Below, one piece after another: positions 1 through 8,450 of a DNA stretch of 64,000 nucleotides. Each line of letters opens with the position of its first letter. Within the stretch, counting starts at the first letter, position 1. Origin of the DNA: Dietzia natronolimnaea (GTDB lineage Bacteria > Actinomycetota > Actinomycetes > Mycobacteriales > Mycobacteriaceae); assembly GCF_002289575.1 (NCBI RefSeq), contig NZ_NTGA01000014.1, forward strand, positions 89,941 through 153,940, written 5' to 3'. The notes beneath the pieces were generated by a model. That model was not told the DNA's origin. It ran no database searches and saw only the letters and a list, made by a program, of their open reading frames with translations. The position numbers and the translations under genes are program-made.

Positions 1-1
1 C

Positions 2-112
2 CGGAGCACCGACGGCCAGGAGGCCTCGGGTCCGGGGGCCGCGATCGGGGACGAGCCCGTCGTGCTGAACGTCCCCGGTCTGGCGCCCATCACCATCTCC
101 CCGCCGAGGTAA
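2..112 (+). CDS. C-terminal end of a penicillin-binding protein (partial, ponA2-like)
   Basis: An open frame enters from the left edge and stops at TAA 110-112, giving 36 residues that end in NVPGLAPITISPPR. The piece is too short to carry a catalytic motif. The call rests on context: in mycobacteria a bifunctional PBP (PonA2) is followed by a metallophosphoesterase and tRNA-Pro, exactly the order seen here, and a proline-rich tail after a PASTA-like region fits that family. The function would be peptidoglycan glycosyl transfer and transpeptidation at the outer face of the membrane. What is seen is only a frame and a stop; the identity is inferred. Confidence 0.5.
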   Translation, partial: RSTDGQEASGPGAAIGDEPVVLNVPGLAPITISPPR

Positions 113-161
113 GCGCTGCCGGGTGGCGCCTTCACACGGGCACCGCCGGTAGGATGGTGGG

Positions 162-1148
162 ATGCAGCGCCCCTCCCGCCGGCCCCGGAGCACCCCGTCG
201 AGCCCCTCCGCCCGCGCGGCGGCCGTCCTCGCGGGCGCGGTCGTGGCGGGCACGGTCTACGCGTCCGGATGGGAGCGCAACGCGTTCACCGTCCGTCGTC
301 ACTCCCTCCCGCTGCTCGCGCCGGGCTCGGAGCCGCTGAAGATCCTGCACATCTCGGATCTGCACATGATGCCCGGTCAGAAGCGGAAACAGGAGTTCCT
401 CGCGGCCCTGGCCCGATTGGAGCCGGATCTGGTGCTCAACACCGGGGACAACCTCTCTGATGTGCGCGCGGTGCCGTCCGTCGTGCAGGCGCTCGGTCCT
501 CTGCTGGGCCGGCCGGGGGCGTTCGTGTTCGGCTCCAACGACTACTACGCGCCGGTACCCAAGAACCCCCTGTCGTACCTCGGCGTCGGACGGAAGAAGC
601 ACTCCTCCGTTCCGCTGCCGTGGCGGGACCTCAAGGCCGCGTTCTCCGAGCGTGGATGGGTGGACGCCACCCATCGGCGCGCGGAGATCTCCGTGGACGG
701 CCGTCGCGTCCTGGTGGCGGGGGTCGACGACCCGCACATCGGTCGCGACCGCTACAGCGAGATCGAGGGACCCGCCGGTCCGGCGTTCGACCTGCGGATC
801 GGCCTCGTCCACTCCCCCGAGCCCCGGGTGCTCGACCGTTTCGACGCCGACGGGTACGACCTCGCGGTGGCGGGCCACACCCATGGTGGGCAGCTCTGCC
901 TCCCCACTGGGGCGATCGTCACGAACTGCGGCATCGACCGCTCGCGCGCCCAGGGACTGTCCGCCTGGGGCCGGAACCTGGTCCTGCACGTGTCCGCCGG
1001 ACTCGGCACCTCGCCGTACGTGCCGGTCCGGACGTTCTGCAGACCAGAGGCGACGCTGCTTGAGCTGGTCGCCGGGCCCGGCGGTGGCGGTGAGGAGGCC
1101 TCGGTCCCCGAGACGCCGTTGCGCGAACGGATCCCGCTGCCGGCCTGA
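162..1148 (+). CDS. Calcineurin-like metallophosphoesterase, membrane-anchored
   Basis: A 328-residue protein with the binuclear metal site motifs in order: ISDLH (D66, H68), NTGDN (D96), GSND near residue 126 in place of the usual GNHD, and GHTHGGQ beginning at G238. An Ala/Val-rich hydrophobic stretch at about residues 16-33 probably anchors it, with the catalytic domain outside. It is the counterpart of the mycobacterial gene next to ponA2. Enzymes of this branch hydrolyse phosphodiesters or pyrophosphate-linked lipids; the substrate here cannot be told. The start ATG follows GGTGGG closely and lies 49 bases after the upstream stop. The Ser in GSND is a departure from consensus but is common in this branch. 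Confidence 0.85.
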   Translation: MQRPSRRPRSTPSSPSARAAAVLAGAVVAGTVYASGWERNAFTVRRHSLPLLAPGSEPLKILHISDLHMMPGQKRKQEFLAALARLEPDLVLNTGDNLSDVRAVPSVVQALGPLLGRPGAFVFGSNDYYAPVPKNPLSYLGVGRKKHSSVPLPWRDLKAAFSERGWVDATHRRAEISVDGRRVLVAGVDDPHIGRDRYSEIEGPAGPAFDLRIGLVHSPEPRVLDRFDADGYDLAVAGHTHGGQLCLPTGAIVTNCGIDRSRAQGLSAWGRNLVLHVSAGLGTSPYVPVRTFCRPEATLLELVAGPGGGGEEASVPETPLRERIPLPA

Positions 1149-1205
1149 CCCGGTTCCGCGCGTCACCCCGGTTTCGCGATACACCCCGGTTTCGCGATTC
1201 ATCCG
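1149..1205 (+). repeat. Short tandem repeat downstream of the phosphoesterase gene
   Basis: About two and a half copies of an 18-19 base unit of the form CACCCCGGTTTCGCGAT lie between the phosphoesterase stop and the tRNA gene. Two copies are nearly identical, and the first is shorter and degenerate. No function is evident. Confidence 0.6.
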
Positions 1206-1235
1206 GCGGGGCGCTAGAGTATCCCTCGTTGTCAG

Positions 1236-1309
<74 letters not shown>

Positions 1310-1313
1310 CAAT

Positions 1314-1349
1314 GCGAGGTCCCGGGCCGTTCACGGTCCGGGACCTCGC
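1314..1349 (+). terminator. Strong hairpin after tRNA-Pro
   Basis: A perfect 12-base inverted repeat, GCGAGGTCCCGG (1314-1325) and CCGGGACCTCGC (1338-1349), is followed by TCATTTGT. It begins five bases after the tRNA, so it is the likely transcription terminator of the tRNA. Confidence 0.85.
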
Positions 1350-1449
1350 TCATTTGTGGGGCAGGGGCGGACCCGGACCGGCGCACAACCGAGTCGCGAC
1401 GACCACGCTTCCGGTGCACGTCGGCGTAACAGATCCGTAGGGTTGTGTC

Positions 1450-3507
1450 ATGACCACCGAGACCGACGTCCAGAACGCCCCGGCCCCCGGCGCGGCGGCC
1501 CCCCAGCCGGCCAGTGCGGGGCACTCCCACTACGGCCGGATCACCACGACCGGCCAAGGGGACCCCGCCCTCGCCGCAGGACTCCAGAAGGTTCTGGACG
1601 GCCGCTGGGCGGACGCGCGCCGGATGACGCGCGAGGCCATGACCCCTGACATGCTCAACCCGATCGGGGCGACGATGGAGGAGCACCGCGCGCGGGTGCT
1701 CGAGCAGATGAGGCTCCTCGCCGACTCGGGTCTGCCCGGGTTGGGGTTCCGCACCGAGGACGGCGGCACAGGGGACACCGGCGGGGCGCTGACCTCCTTC
1801 GAGATGCTCGGCCACCTGGACCTGTCGCTCATGGTCAAGGCGGGCGTGCAGTGGGGCCTGTTCGGTGGGGCCATCGCGAACCTCGGGAACGCCGAGACGC
1901 GCGGCAGGTACCTGCCGAAGGTCATGTCGCTGGACCTGATGGGATGCTTCGCCATGACCGAGCTCGGTGGAGGCTCGGACGTGCAGAACCTCGAGACCAC
2001 CGCGACCTTCGACCGCGACACGGGCGAGTTCGTCGTCCACTCCCCCACTCCGAGCTCGGAGAAGTGGTACATCGGGAACGCCGCCCGCGACGGTTCGATG
2101 GCCGCCGTGTTCGCCCAGCTCATCACGCATGACGAGGACGGCGAGGAGGTCCACCACGGGGTCCACTGCCTGCTGGTGCCGATCCGGGACGAGGACGGCA
2201 ACGACCTCCCGGGCGTCACCACCACCGACCACGGCCACAAGGGCGGACTGCTCGGCGTGGACAACGGCAAGATCATGTTCGACCACGTGCGGGTGCCCCG
2301 CGAGGCGCTCCTCGACCGGTTCGGCGCCGTGGACGCCGAGGGCCGGTACTCGTCGCCCATCGATTCGGTCGGCGCCCGCTTCTTCACCATGCTCGGCACG
2401 CTGATCCGCGGCCGCGTGTCGGTGGGGGCGGCCGCCGGCGCCACCGCCCGGACCGCGCTGGCCATGGCGGTGCGGTACTCGCTGATCCGCCGCCAGTTCG
2501 ACCACCCCGAGACGGGCAAGGGCATCCCGCTGCTGGAGTACCGCGAGCACCAGCGACGCCTGATGCCGCGGATCGCCCGCGCGTACGCCTACGCGTGCGC
2601 CCAGAACGCGATCGTCGCCGACCTGCACGACTTCGAGAAGAACCCGGACGCCTTCGACGCCGAGCGTCGGCGCGAGATGGAGTCCCACGCCGCGGGCATC
2701 AAGGCCACGGTGACGGGGTTCGCCAACGACACCATCATCGAGGCCCGCCTCGCGTGCGGCGGCGCCGGGTACATGTCCGAGAACCTGCTCACCGAGATGC
2801 GCAAGGACTGCGACGTCTTCTCCACGTTCGAGGGCGACAACGTCGTGCTCACGCAGTTGGTGGCCAAGGAGTTGCTCGGCGCCTACGCCGCCGAGTTCGG
2901 GGACATGGACCAGCGCGAGACCGTGGCCTTCGCCCTGACCACCGCGGTGGACGTGGTGCAGGAGAAGGCGCGTGCGTCGACGCTGTGGCAGAAGCTCATC
3001 GACACCGTGACGGACCGGGAGAACACCGACCTGCTCGACCGCGCCAACCAGCTGGAGCTGCTGGTCGACCGGGAGGAGCACCTGCTGGAGACCGTCGCGC
3101 GCCGCCTGCGCAAGGCCCAGGGCGAGGACGGCTCGGCGGCGTTCAAGGTGTTCAACTCGGCGCAGGACCACATGCTGCAGGCCGGGCGCGCGCACATGGA
3201 CAGCTGGGTGTTCGCCCGCTTCGCCGAGGCCGTGGACGCCTGCGAGGACCCGGAGGCCAAGGAGGTCCTGGGAACCTTGTGCGATCTGTACGTCCTGGAC
3301 ATCGTGGACCGCGACAAGGGCTGGTTCCTCGAGCACAACCGCCTGACGACCGAGCGCACCAAGGCCGCGACCGCCGCCCGCAACCGCCTGTGCACCAAGC
3401 TCGCGGGCAAGGCGCGGACCCTGGTGGACGCGTTCGCGATCCCCGAGTTCGTCTTTGACGTCCCGATGCTCACCGACGGCGGCGTGGACGCCCCACTCGA
3501 GACCTGA
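1450..3507 (+). CDS. Acyl-CoA oxidase/dehydrogenase family flavoenzyme
   Basis: The 685 residues exceed the usual 380-610 of acyl-CoA dehydrogenases and match the acyl-CoA oxidase architecture: N-terminal helical domain, central FAD-binding beta domain with CFAMTELGGGSDVQNLETT at about residues 158-176, and a doubled C-terminal helical region. The likely catalytic base is the Glu of STFEGDN near residue 460, placed as in peroxisomal oxidases. It should introduce the first double bond in fatty acyl-CoA beta-oxidation, FAD-bound in the cytosol; whether electrons go to oxygen or to an electron transfer flavoprotein cannot be told. It is monocistronic. Its 3' end overlaps the convergent membrane protein gene by 38 bases. 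Confidence 0.85.
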   Translation: MTTETDVQNAPAPGAAAPQPASAGHSHYGRITTTGQGDPALAAGLQKVLDGRWADARRMTREAMTPDMLNPIGATMEEHRARVLEQMRLLADSGLPGLGFRTEDGGTGDTGGALTSFEMLGHLDLSLMVKAGVQWGLFGGAIANLGNAETRGRYLPKVMSLDLMGCFAMTELGGGSDVQNLETTATFDRDTGEFVVHSPTPSSEKWYIGNAARDGSMAAVFAQLITHDEDGEEVHHGVHCLLVPIRDEDGNDLPGVTTTDHGHKGGLLGVDNGKIMFDHVRVPREALLDRFGAVDAEGRYSSPIDSVGARFFTMLGTLIRGRVSVGAAAGATARTALAMAVRYSLIRRQFDHPETGKGIPLLEYREHQRRLMPRIARAYAYACAQNAIVADLHDFEKNPDAFDAERRREMESHAAGIKATVTGFANDTIIEARLACGGAGYMSENLLTEMRKDCDVFSTFEGDNVVLTQLVAKELLGAYAAEFGDMDQRETVAFALTTAVDVVQEKARASTLWQKLIDTVTDRENTDLLDRANQLELLVDREEHLLETVARRLRKAQGEDGSAAFKVFNSAQDHMLQAGRAHMDSWVFARFAEAVDACEDPEAKEVLGTLCDLYVLDIVDRDKGWFLEHNRLTTERTKAATAARNRLCTKLAGKARTLVDAFAIPEFVFDVPMLTDGGVDAPLET

Positions 3508-5029
3508 TCGAGAGCCGGCCAGCGCGACCGACGGGCCGCCGGCCGCAGATCCCGGACGCCATACCGGCGCACAGGGCCACCGCGGCCAGCACCGCGGCAC
3601 CGGTCCACGCCACCGTCGGCGAGCCACCCAGCAGAACAGCGTCGAGGGCTGCGGTGGCCTGACCGGTGGGGGTGCCCGACACCGCCGTGAGCGCGGCGGT
3701 CGGGGCACCCCCGGACACCCACACCCACCAGGCGACCCCGATCGAGGTGGCCGCCACGAGCAGACCCGCCACGCGGCCGGGCCACCGGCCGAGCACGACC
3801 GTCAGTGCGTGCCAGAGGGTCGACGAGGCGACGACGACGAGGACGATCAGTCCCACGACGGCCGCCGCTGTCGCGGCGGTCGGCGCGTCGGCGGTGGCGA
3901 GGGCCCACGCGGACAGGCCCGCGGACAGGACCGCCAGGGCGAGGACCGGTTCGGTGAGACCGGAGCCGGGCCGGCGGACCAGCTGCACGAGCAGCGCCCC
4001 CAGCACCGCCGCCGCGGCGAGGGCGAGGATCCCTGCCGAGGTGCGGCGCTGGGTGGCGTCGGCGGCCTCGGCGGCGGCCGCCCCGGCGTCTCCTCGTTCG
4101 GCCGCCAGCGCCCGTCCGGCCCTGCTGACCGCCGCGTCGGTCCGTTCCGCGGATCCGGCCACCCCGGCGGCGCCGTCGCGGAGTTCCACGGTCCCGGCGG
4201 CCAGTTCCGCGGCGCCGTCCCGCAGATCGTGCGATCCCCGGGTCAGCTGGAACACACCGTCACGCAGGGGTGCGCCCGGGGCGGAGAGCTGGCGGGCGAG
4301 CTCGTCGGCCCCACCCTCCAGCGCGTCGAGTCCGTCGAGGGTGCCCTGTCCCATCCCCTGGGTGGCGAGCTGCTGGCGAAGGCCGAGGAGCGCCTCCCTG
4401 GCGCGGACCACCTCGGGGGCGTCGCCCTGTAGGCGCCCCAGCGCGTCCTCGATGGCCGTCGAGACCTGCCCCTGGATCACCGCCACCCCACGAACCGCCC
4501 CGACGACCTCCCGCACCCCGCCGGCGACCTCGGTCGCACCGCTGCCCGCCTGGCCGATCGCCGACTGGAGTTGGTCCATCCCGCCCGCGAGCTCGGCGCC
4601 ACCCGCTCGCATCTGTTCGGCCCCGTCCGCCAGCTCGGCCGACCCGTCCCGGAGTTGCTCCGCCCCGGCTCTGGTGAAGGTGGACTGGGCCGAGGCGTCG
4701 GCGAGTGCGGACTGCAGGGGCCCACCCGCACCGGCGCGGTCGGGGTCCTCGGCCGGGGTCGGACCGACGGCAGCCCACAGCGCGGCCAGGACCAACGGCA
4801 GGACCAGCACCACCAGCGCCAGCGCCCGCCGGCCGGGCCCCGGTGCGTCCGGGGTCGCGGCGACCGGCTCACCCGCCGGGTCACCCTCCCGGTCGTCGGT
4901 GTGGTCGTCGGCCCGGTCGTCCACGGGCTCATCCGCCGGGTCGTCCGTCCTGTCGGCTGCACTGGGGATGGGGGGCATGCCGTGGATGGTAGTGATGTAG
5001 AGCACCCGTTCCCGCAGGTCATTCGGCAT
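3470..5029 (-). CDS. YhgE/Pip-like membrane protein with heptad-repeat ectodomain
   Basis: About 519 residues. The N-terminal ~65 residues are Asp/Pro-rich, in short DDRADD-type units, and cytoplasmic. One membrane segment follows (ALALVVLVLPLVLAALWAAV), then a long helical region with repeated L-x(2)-G-x(3)-L spacing such as GAEQLRDGSAELADGAEQM, then five or six C-terminal membrane segments and a very basic tail. This is the architecture of YhgE/Pip and type VII secretion-linked membrane proteins, which are phage receptors or envelope secretion accessories; the role here is unknown. ATG 5029 is preferred because AGGA lies 9 bases upstream; TTG 5038 is possible. The stop lies inside the convergent acyl-CoA oxidase-like gene. 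Confidence 0.7.
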   Translation of the reverse strand: MPNDLRERVLYITTIHGMPPIPSAADRTDDPADEPVDDRADDHTDDREGDPAGEPVAATPDAPGPGRRALALVVLVLPLVLAALWAAVGPTPAEDPDRAGAGGPLQSALADASAQSTFTRAGAEQLRDGSAELADGAEQMRAGGAELAGGMDQLQSAIGQAGSGATEVAGGVREVVGAVRGVAVIQGQVSTAIEDALGRLQGDAPEVVRAREALLGLRQQLATQGMGQGTLDGLDALEGGADELARQLSAPGAPLRDGVFQLTRGSHDLRDGAAELAAGTVELRDGAAGVAGSAERTDAAVSRAGRALAAERGDAGAAAAEAADATQRRTSAGILALAAAAVLGALLVQLVRRPGSGLTEPVLALAVLSAGLSAWALATADAPTAATAAAVVGLIVLVVVASSTLWHALTVVLGRWPGRVAGLLVAATSIGVAWWVWVSGGAPTAALTAVSGTPTGQATAALDAVLLGGSPTVAWTGAAVLAAVALCAGMASGICGRRPVGRAGRLSIRSRVGRPRRRR

Positions 5030-5145
5030 GCCCCTCAATCCTGCTCGAATCCGCCGCGATCGGGAGTGTTAACCTGGGTCGGCGGGCTCGGTTCCCACGG
5101 GTCTGTTCCGACGCCCACCCCGACCACCACCGGAGCCAACGGCAC

Positions 5146-8040
5146 GTGACCTTGACCCTCGCCCTCGCAGTGGCCTTCGGCATCGCGGCGATCTCACCGT
5201 TGCTGGCCCGCATGATGGGGCGGGACGCGGGGCGGCCGCTCGCCGCCATGCTCGGTGGCCTCGCCCTGTACATCTGGTTCGCCATCCCCGTCGACACCGT
5301 CGCGTCGGTCGAGTGGATGCCCGCACTCGGGGTCGAGCTCCGTCTGTCCCTCGATCCGCTGGCCCGGGTGTTCACCATGATCGTCCTCGGGATCGGGGCC
5401 GTCGTGATGGCCTACTCGTCCCGGTATCTCGGACGCGGCTCGGGCCACGGTGGGTACTACGGCCTGATGACGCTGTTCGCGGCGTCCATGCTCGGGCTCG
5501 TCCTGGCGGACGACGTGGTGGTGCTCTTCGTCGCGTGGGAGTTCACGACCCTCTGCTCGTTCTTCCTCATCACGCTCGCGGGGCCCAAGGGCACGCAACC
5601 CGCCGTACGGACTCTGCTCGTCACCGTCGCCGGCGGGCTCTGTCTGCTCACCGCCGCGGCGCTCATGGTGGTCCGCACCGGTACCACGGTCCTGTCGGAG
5701 ATCCTGGTCGATCCGGTGTGGTCGGCCGACCCCGCCTTCGCCGCCGTCATCGCGGTGCTCATCGCCATGGCCGCCTTCACCAAATCCGCGCAGTTCCCGT
5801 TCCAGGCGTGGTTGCCCGACGCGATGGTCGCGGCGACCCCGGTCAGTGCGTACCTGCACGCCGCCGCGATGGTCAAGGCGGGCATCTACCTGCTGCTGCG
5901 GTTCTCCGAGGCGCTGCACGACGTCCCGGTGTGGAACCTGCTGCTCATCAGCTGCGGGATGACCACCGCGGTCCTCGGCGCGGTGTTCGCCATGCAGCGC
6001 GACGACCTCAAGGAACTGCTCGCCTACTCCACGATCAGCCAGCTGGGGTTCCTGGTGGCGACGATCGGTGTGGGCACCCCGGCCGCCATGGTCGCCGCGA
6101 TCATCCACACCATCGCGCACGCGCTGTTCAAGTCGTCCCTGTTCATGTTCGTGGGCGTGGTCGACCACCAGACCGGCACCCGCGCCATGAGCGGCCTGCC
6201 GCGGCTGTACCGCATCATGCCCGGCACCGCGATCGGTGTGGGGCTGGCCGCGGCATCGATGGCGGGGCTGCCCCCTCTGCTGGGCTTCGTGTCCAAGGAG
6301 TGGATGTTCAAGTCCATGCTCGACGCGCCGGGAGGCGCGTGGGCCGGTCCCGCGCTCGGCGCCCTGGCGGTGTTCGCCGCCACGTTCACCTTCGCCTACT
6401 CCGCGCGCTTCCTGCTCGGCGGGTTCGTCACCCACGGCCCGCCGGCGGGTCCCGGGCCCGAGCCGGTGCACAGCACCCCGGAGACCATCGAGGCCCCGCG
6501 TGCCTCGTTCTTCCTCCCCGCCGCCCTCCCCGCGGTGCTGGGACTGGTGCTCGGGCTCACCGGGTTCCTGCTCGAACCGACGGTCGCGGCCGCCGCCCGC
6601 GCGTCGATCGGGGAGGGCTACGAGGCCGATTTCGGACTCTGGCACGGGTTCGCGCCCGAGCTGTTCATGTCGATGATCGTGATCACGCTGGGAATCGTGC
6701 TGGTCGTGGTGCGCCACCCGGTCGACCGCTTCCTCGACCGCGAGCTCGCCCCCATCACCGGTGTGGCGACGGTCGACGCCCTGCGCCGCTGGGCCATCGC
6801 GGGCGGGGCGCGCGTCGGCGACGTCACCCGCACCGACCGGATCTCCCGGCACGTCTGGGCGGTACTACTGGTGCTGGTGGCCCTGGCGGCCGTCGGAGTC
6901 GTGGCGGTCCGCCCCGAGCCCGAGGTGGGCTCACCCGTCCGCGCGGAGGACTGGATCGTGGTGGTCCTGCTCGTCGTGGGCACCGCGGCCATGGTCATCT
7001 CCCGCTCCCGGCTCGGCGCCGTCGCGAACGTCGGGATCGTCGGCTTCGCCATGGCGCTGTGGTTCTTCACCCTGGGCGCGGTCGACGTGGCGCTGACCCA
7101 GCTCCTCGTCGAGGTCCTCACCGTCGTCGTCATCGTCCTGGTCCTCCAGCGGCTGCCCCGCGCCTTCCACACGGTCTCCCGCTCGCGCACGCTCGTCAGC
7201 GCGGCGGTCGCGATCGTGGTCGGCCTCGCCTCGGGCGCGGCGGTGTGGGCCATGACCGGTCGCCGGGAGCTCTCCGAAGTCGGCCGGTACTTCCTCGACA
7301 ACGCCGAAGAGGACACCGGCGGCATCAACGTGGTCAACACCGTCCTGGTCGACTACCGTGCCCTGGACACCCTCGGCGAGCTCACCGTTCTCGGGGTCGC
7401 CGGGCTCGCGGTGATCCTCGCGCTGCACGCCAGGCGCGCCCTGCCCCGCCGCGAGGTGCCGCTCGCCGTCGGTGCGGACTCGCCCCTGCTCTCCGCGCGG
7501 GACAACGGGGTCTTCCTGCGCACGTTCGCCCGCATCCTCGGCCCCCTGATCGTGCTGCTCTCGCTCTACTTCCTCGTCCGCGGCCACAACGCCCCCGGTG
7601 GAGGGTTCAACTCGGCGCTCATCGGCGGGGCCGGGATCGCGATCTACTACCTGCGGGCACCGAGCGACGAGGCGGCGCGGATCCGCGTGCCGTACGTCGG
7701 GGTCATCGCGGCGGGCGTCATCATCGGCGTCGTCACGGGCCTGGCGGGCTTCGTCGACGGCTCGTTCCTGCTCCCGCTGCACGCCTACCTCGGTGACGTG
7801 CACCTGACCACCGCGCTGGTCTTCGACGTCGGCGTCTACCTGGCCGTGCTCGGCGTGATCATGGCCGCGATCGACAAGCTCGGCGGGGACGACCGGAGCG
7901 ATGAGCCCGCCGTGCCGTCGCCACCGCCCACCGGTCCGGGTGCCGAGGCCACCGCCCCGGCCGCCACCGAGGACGCGGATCGGGTCATCGACGTCACCGA
8001 CAACCGTGACGTCGCCGACAACCGGGAGGTACAGGCATGA
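5146..8040 (+). CDS. mrpA: Mrp Na+(K+)/H+ antiporter subunit A, fused with B
   Basis: A 964-residue polytopic protein. Residues ~1-500 form the NuoL-like proton channel, with the TM5 glutamate in VAWEFTTL (E132) and the TM7 lysine in FTKSAQFPFQAWLPD (K213). Residues ~600-780 carry the MrpA-specific C-terminal membrane region with LALTQLLVE-type helices. Residues ~785-935 are an MnhB domain including GHNAPGGGFNSALI. An A-B fusion is usual in actinobacteria and explains the absence of a separate mrpB. The GTG start precedes TLTLALAVAF. The tail of ~50 residues is Ala/Pro/Asp rich and probably cytoplasmic. It is the first gene of the operon, and its stop overlaps mrpC. Mrp exchanges internal sodium for external protons. 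Confidence 0.93.
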   Translation: MTLTLALAVAFGIAAISPLLARMMGRDAGRPLAAMLGGLALYIWFAIPVDTVASVEWMPALGVELRLSLDPLARVFTMIVLGIGAVVMAYSSRYLGRGSGHGGYYGLMTLFAASMLGLVLADDVVVLFVAWEFTTLCSFFLITLAGPKGTQPAVRTLLVTVAGGLCLLTAAALMVVRTGTTVLSEILVDPVWSADPAFAAVIAVLIAMAAFTKSAQFPFQAWLPDAMVAATPVSAYLHAAAMVKAGIYLLLRFSEALHDVPVWNLLLISCGMTTAVLGAVFAMQRDDLKELLAYSTISQLGFLVATIGVGTPAAMVAAIIHTIAHALFKSSLFMFVGVVDHQTGTRAMSGLPRLYRIMPGTAIGVGLAAASMAGLPPLLGFVSKEWMFKSMLDAPGGAWAGPALGALAVFAATFTFAYSARFLLGGFVTHGPPAGPGPEPVHSTPETIEAPRASFFLPAALPAVLGLVLGLTGFLLEPTVAAAARASIGEGYEADFGLWHGFAPELFMSMIVITLGIVLVVVRHPVDRFLDRELAPITGVATVDALRRWAIAGGARVGDVTRTDRISRHVWAVLLVLVALAAVGVVAVRPEPEVGSPVRAEDWIVVVLLVVGTAAMVISRSRLGAVANVGIVGFAMALWFFTLGAVDVALTQLLVEVLTVVVIVLVLQRLPRAFHTVSRSRTLVSAAVAIVVGLASGAAVWAMTGRRELSEVGRYFLDNAEEDTGGINVVNTVLVDYRALDTLGELTVLGVAGLAVILALHARRALPRREVPLAVGADSPLLSARDNGVFLRTFARILGPLIVLLSLYFLVRGHNAPGGGFNSALIGGAGIAIYYLRAPSDEAARIRVPYVGVIAAGVIIGVVTGLAGFVDGSFLLPLHAYLGDVHLTTALVFDVGVYLAVLGVIMAAIDKLGGDDRSDEPAVPSPPPTGPGAEATAPAATEDADRVIDVTDNRDVADNREVQA

Positions 8041-8450
8041 CCCTCGCGATCTCCGTCGGCGTCCTGATGGCCGGCTTCGTGTTCCTCGTCCTGCAGCGCG
8101 GGATGGTCCGGGTGATCCTGGGCTTCATCCTGCTCAGCCACGCGGCGCACCTCACGCTCATGGCGGCCGGCGGCGCGTCCCGCCGAGAGGCGCCGCTGGT
8201 GACCGACCCTGACCCGGCGCTGACCTCCGACGGTCTGCCGCAAGCGTTCGTCCTCACCGCCATCGTCATCGCGTTCGCCATCACGATCTACCTGCTCGTG
8301 CTGGCGGTGATCGGTGGTGACGACGACGACACCGACATCGGCGACCTCGACCACCTGGACCTCCTGCCCGAGGCCCCGGGCGGCGCCCACCCGGAGGACC
8401 CGGAGCCCGACGAGCCGTCGACCCACGACGCGGAAGGGGCCCACCGATGA
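8037..8450 (+). CDS. mrpC: Mrp antiporter subunit C (NuoK-like)
   Basis: 137 residues with three membrane segments (TLAISVGVLMAGFVFLVLQR; VILGFILLSHAAHLTLMAAGG; AFVLTAIVIAFAITIYLLVLA) as in NuoK/MnhC. DGLPQAFVLTAIVIAFA is the family signature. The C-terminal ~35 residues are an acidic extension absent from the shortest homologues. It forms part of the membrane channel of the Mrp complex. ATG overlaps the mrpA stop by four bases and its own stop overlaps mrpD, which indicates translational coupling. Confidence 0.93.
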   Translation: MTLAISVGVLMAGFVFLVLQRGMVRVILGFILLSHAAHLTLMAAGGASRREAPLVTDPDPALTSDGLPQAFVLTAIVIAFAITIYLLVLAVIGGDDDDTDIGDLDHLDLLPEAPGGAHPEDPEPDEPSTHDAEGAHR

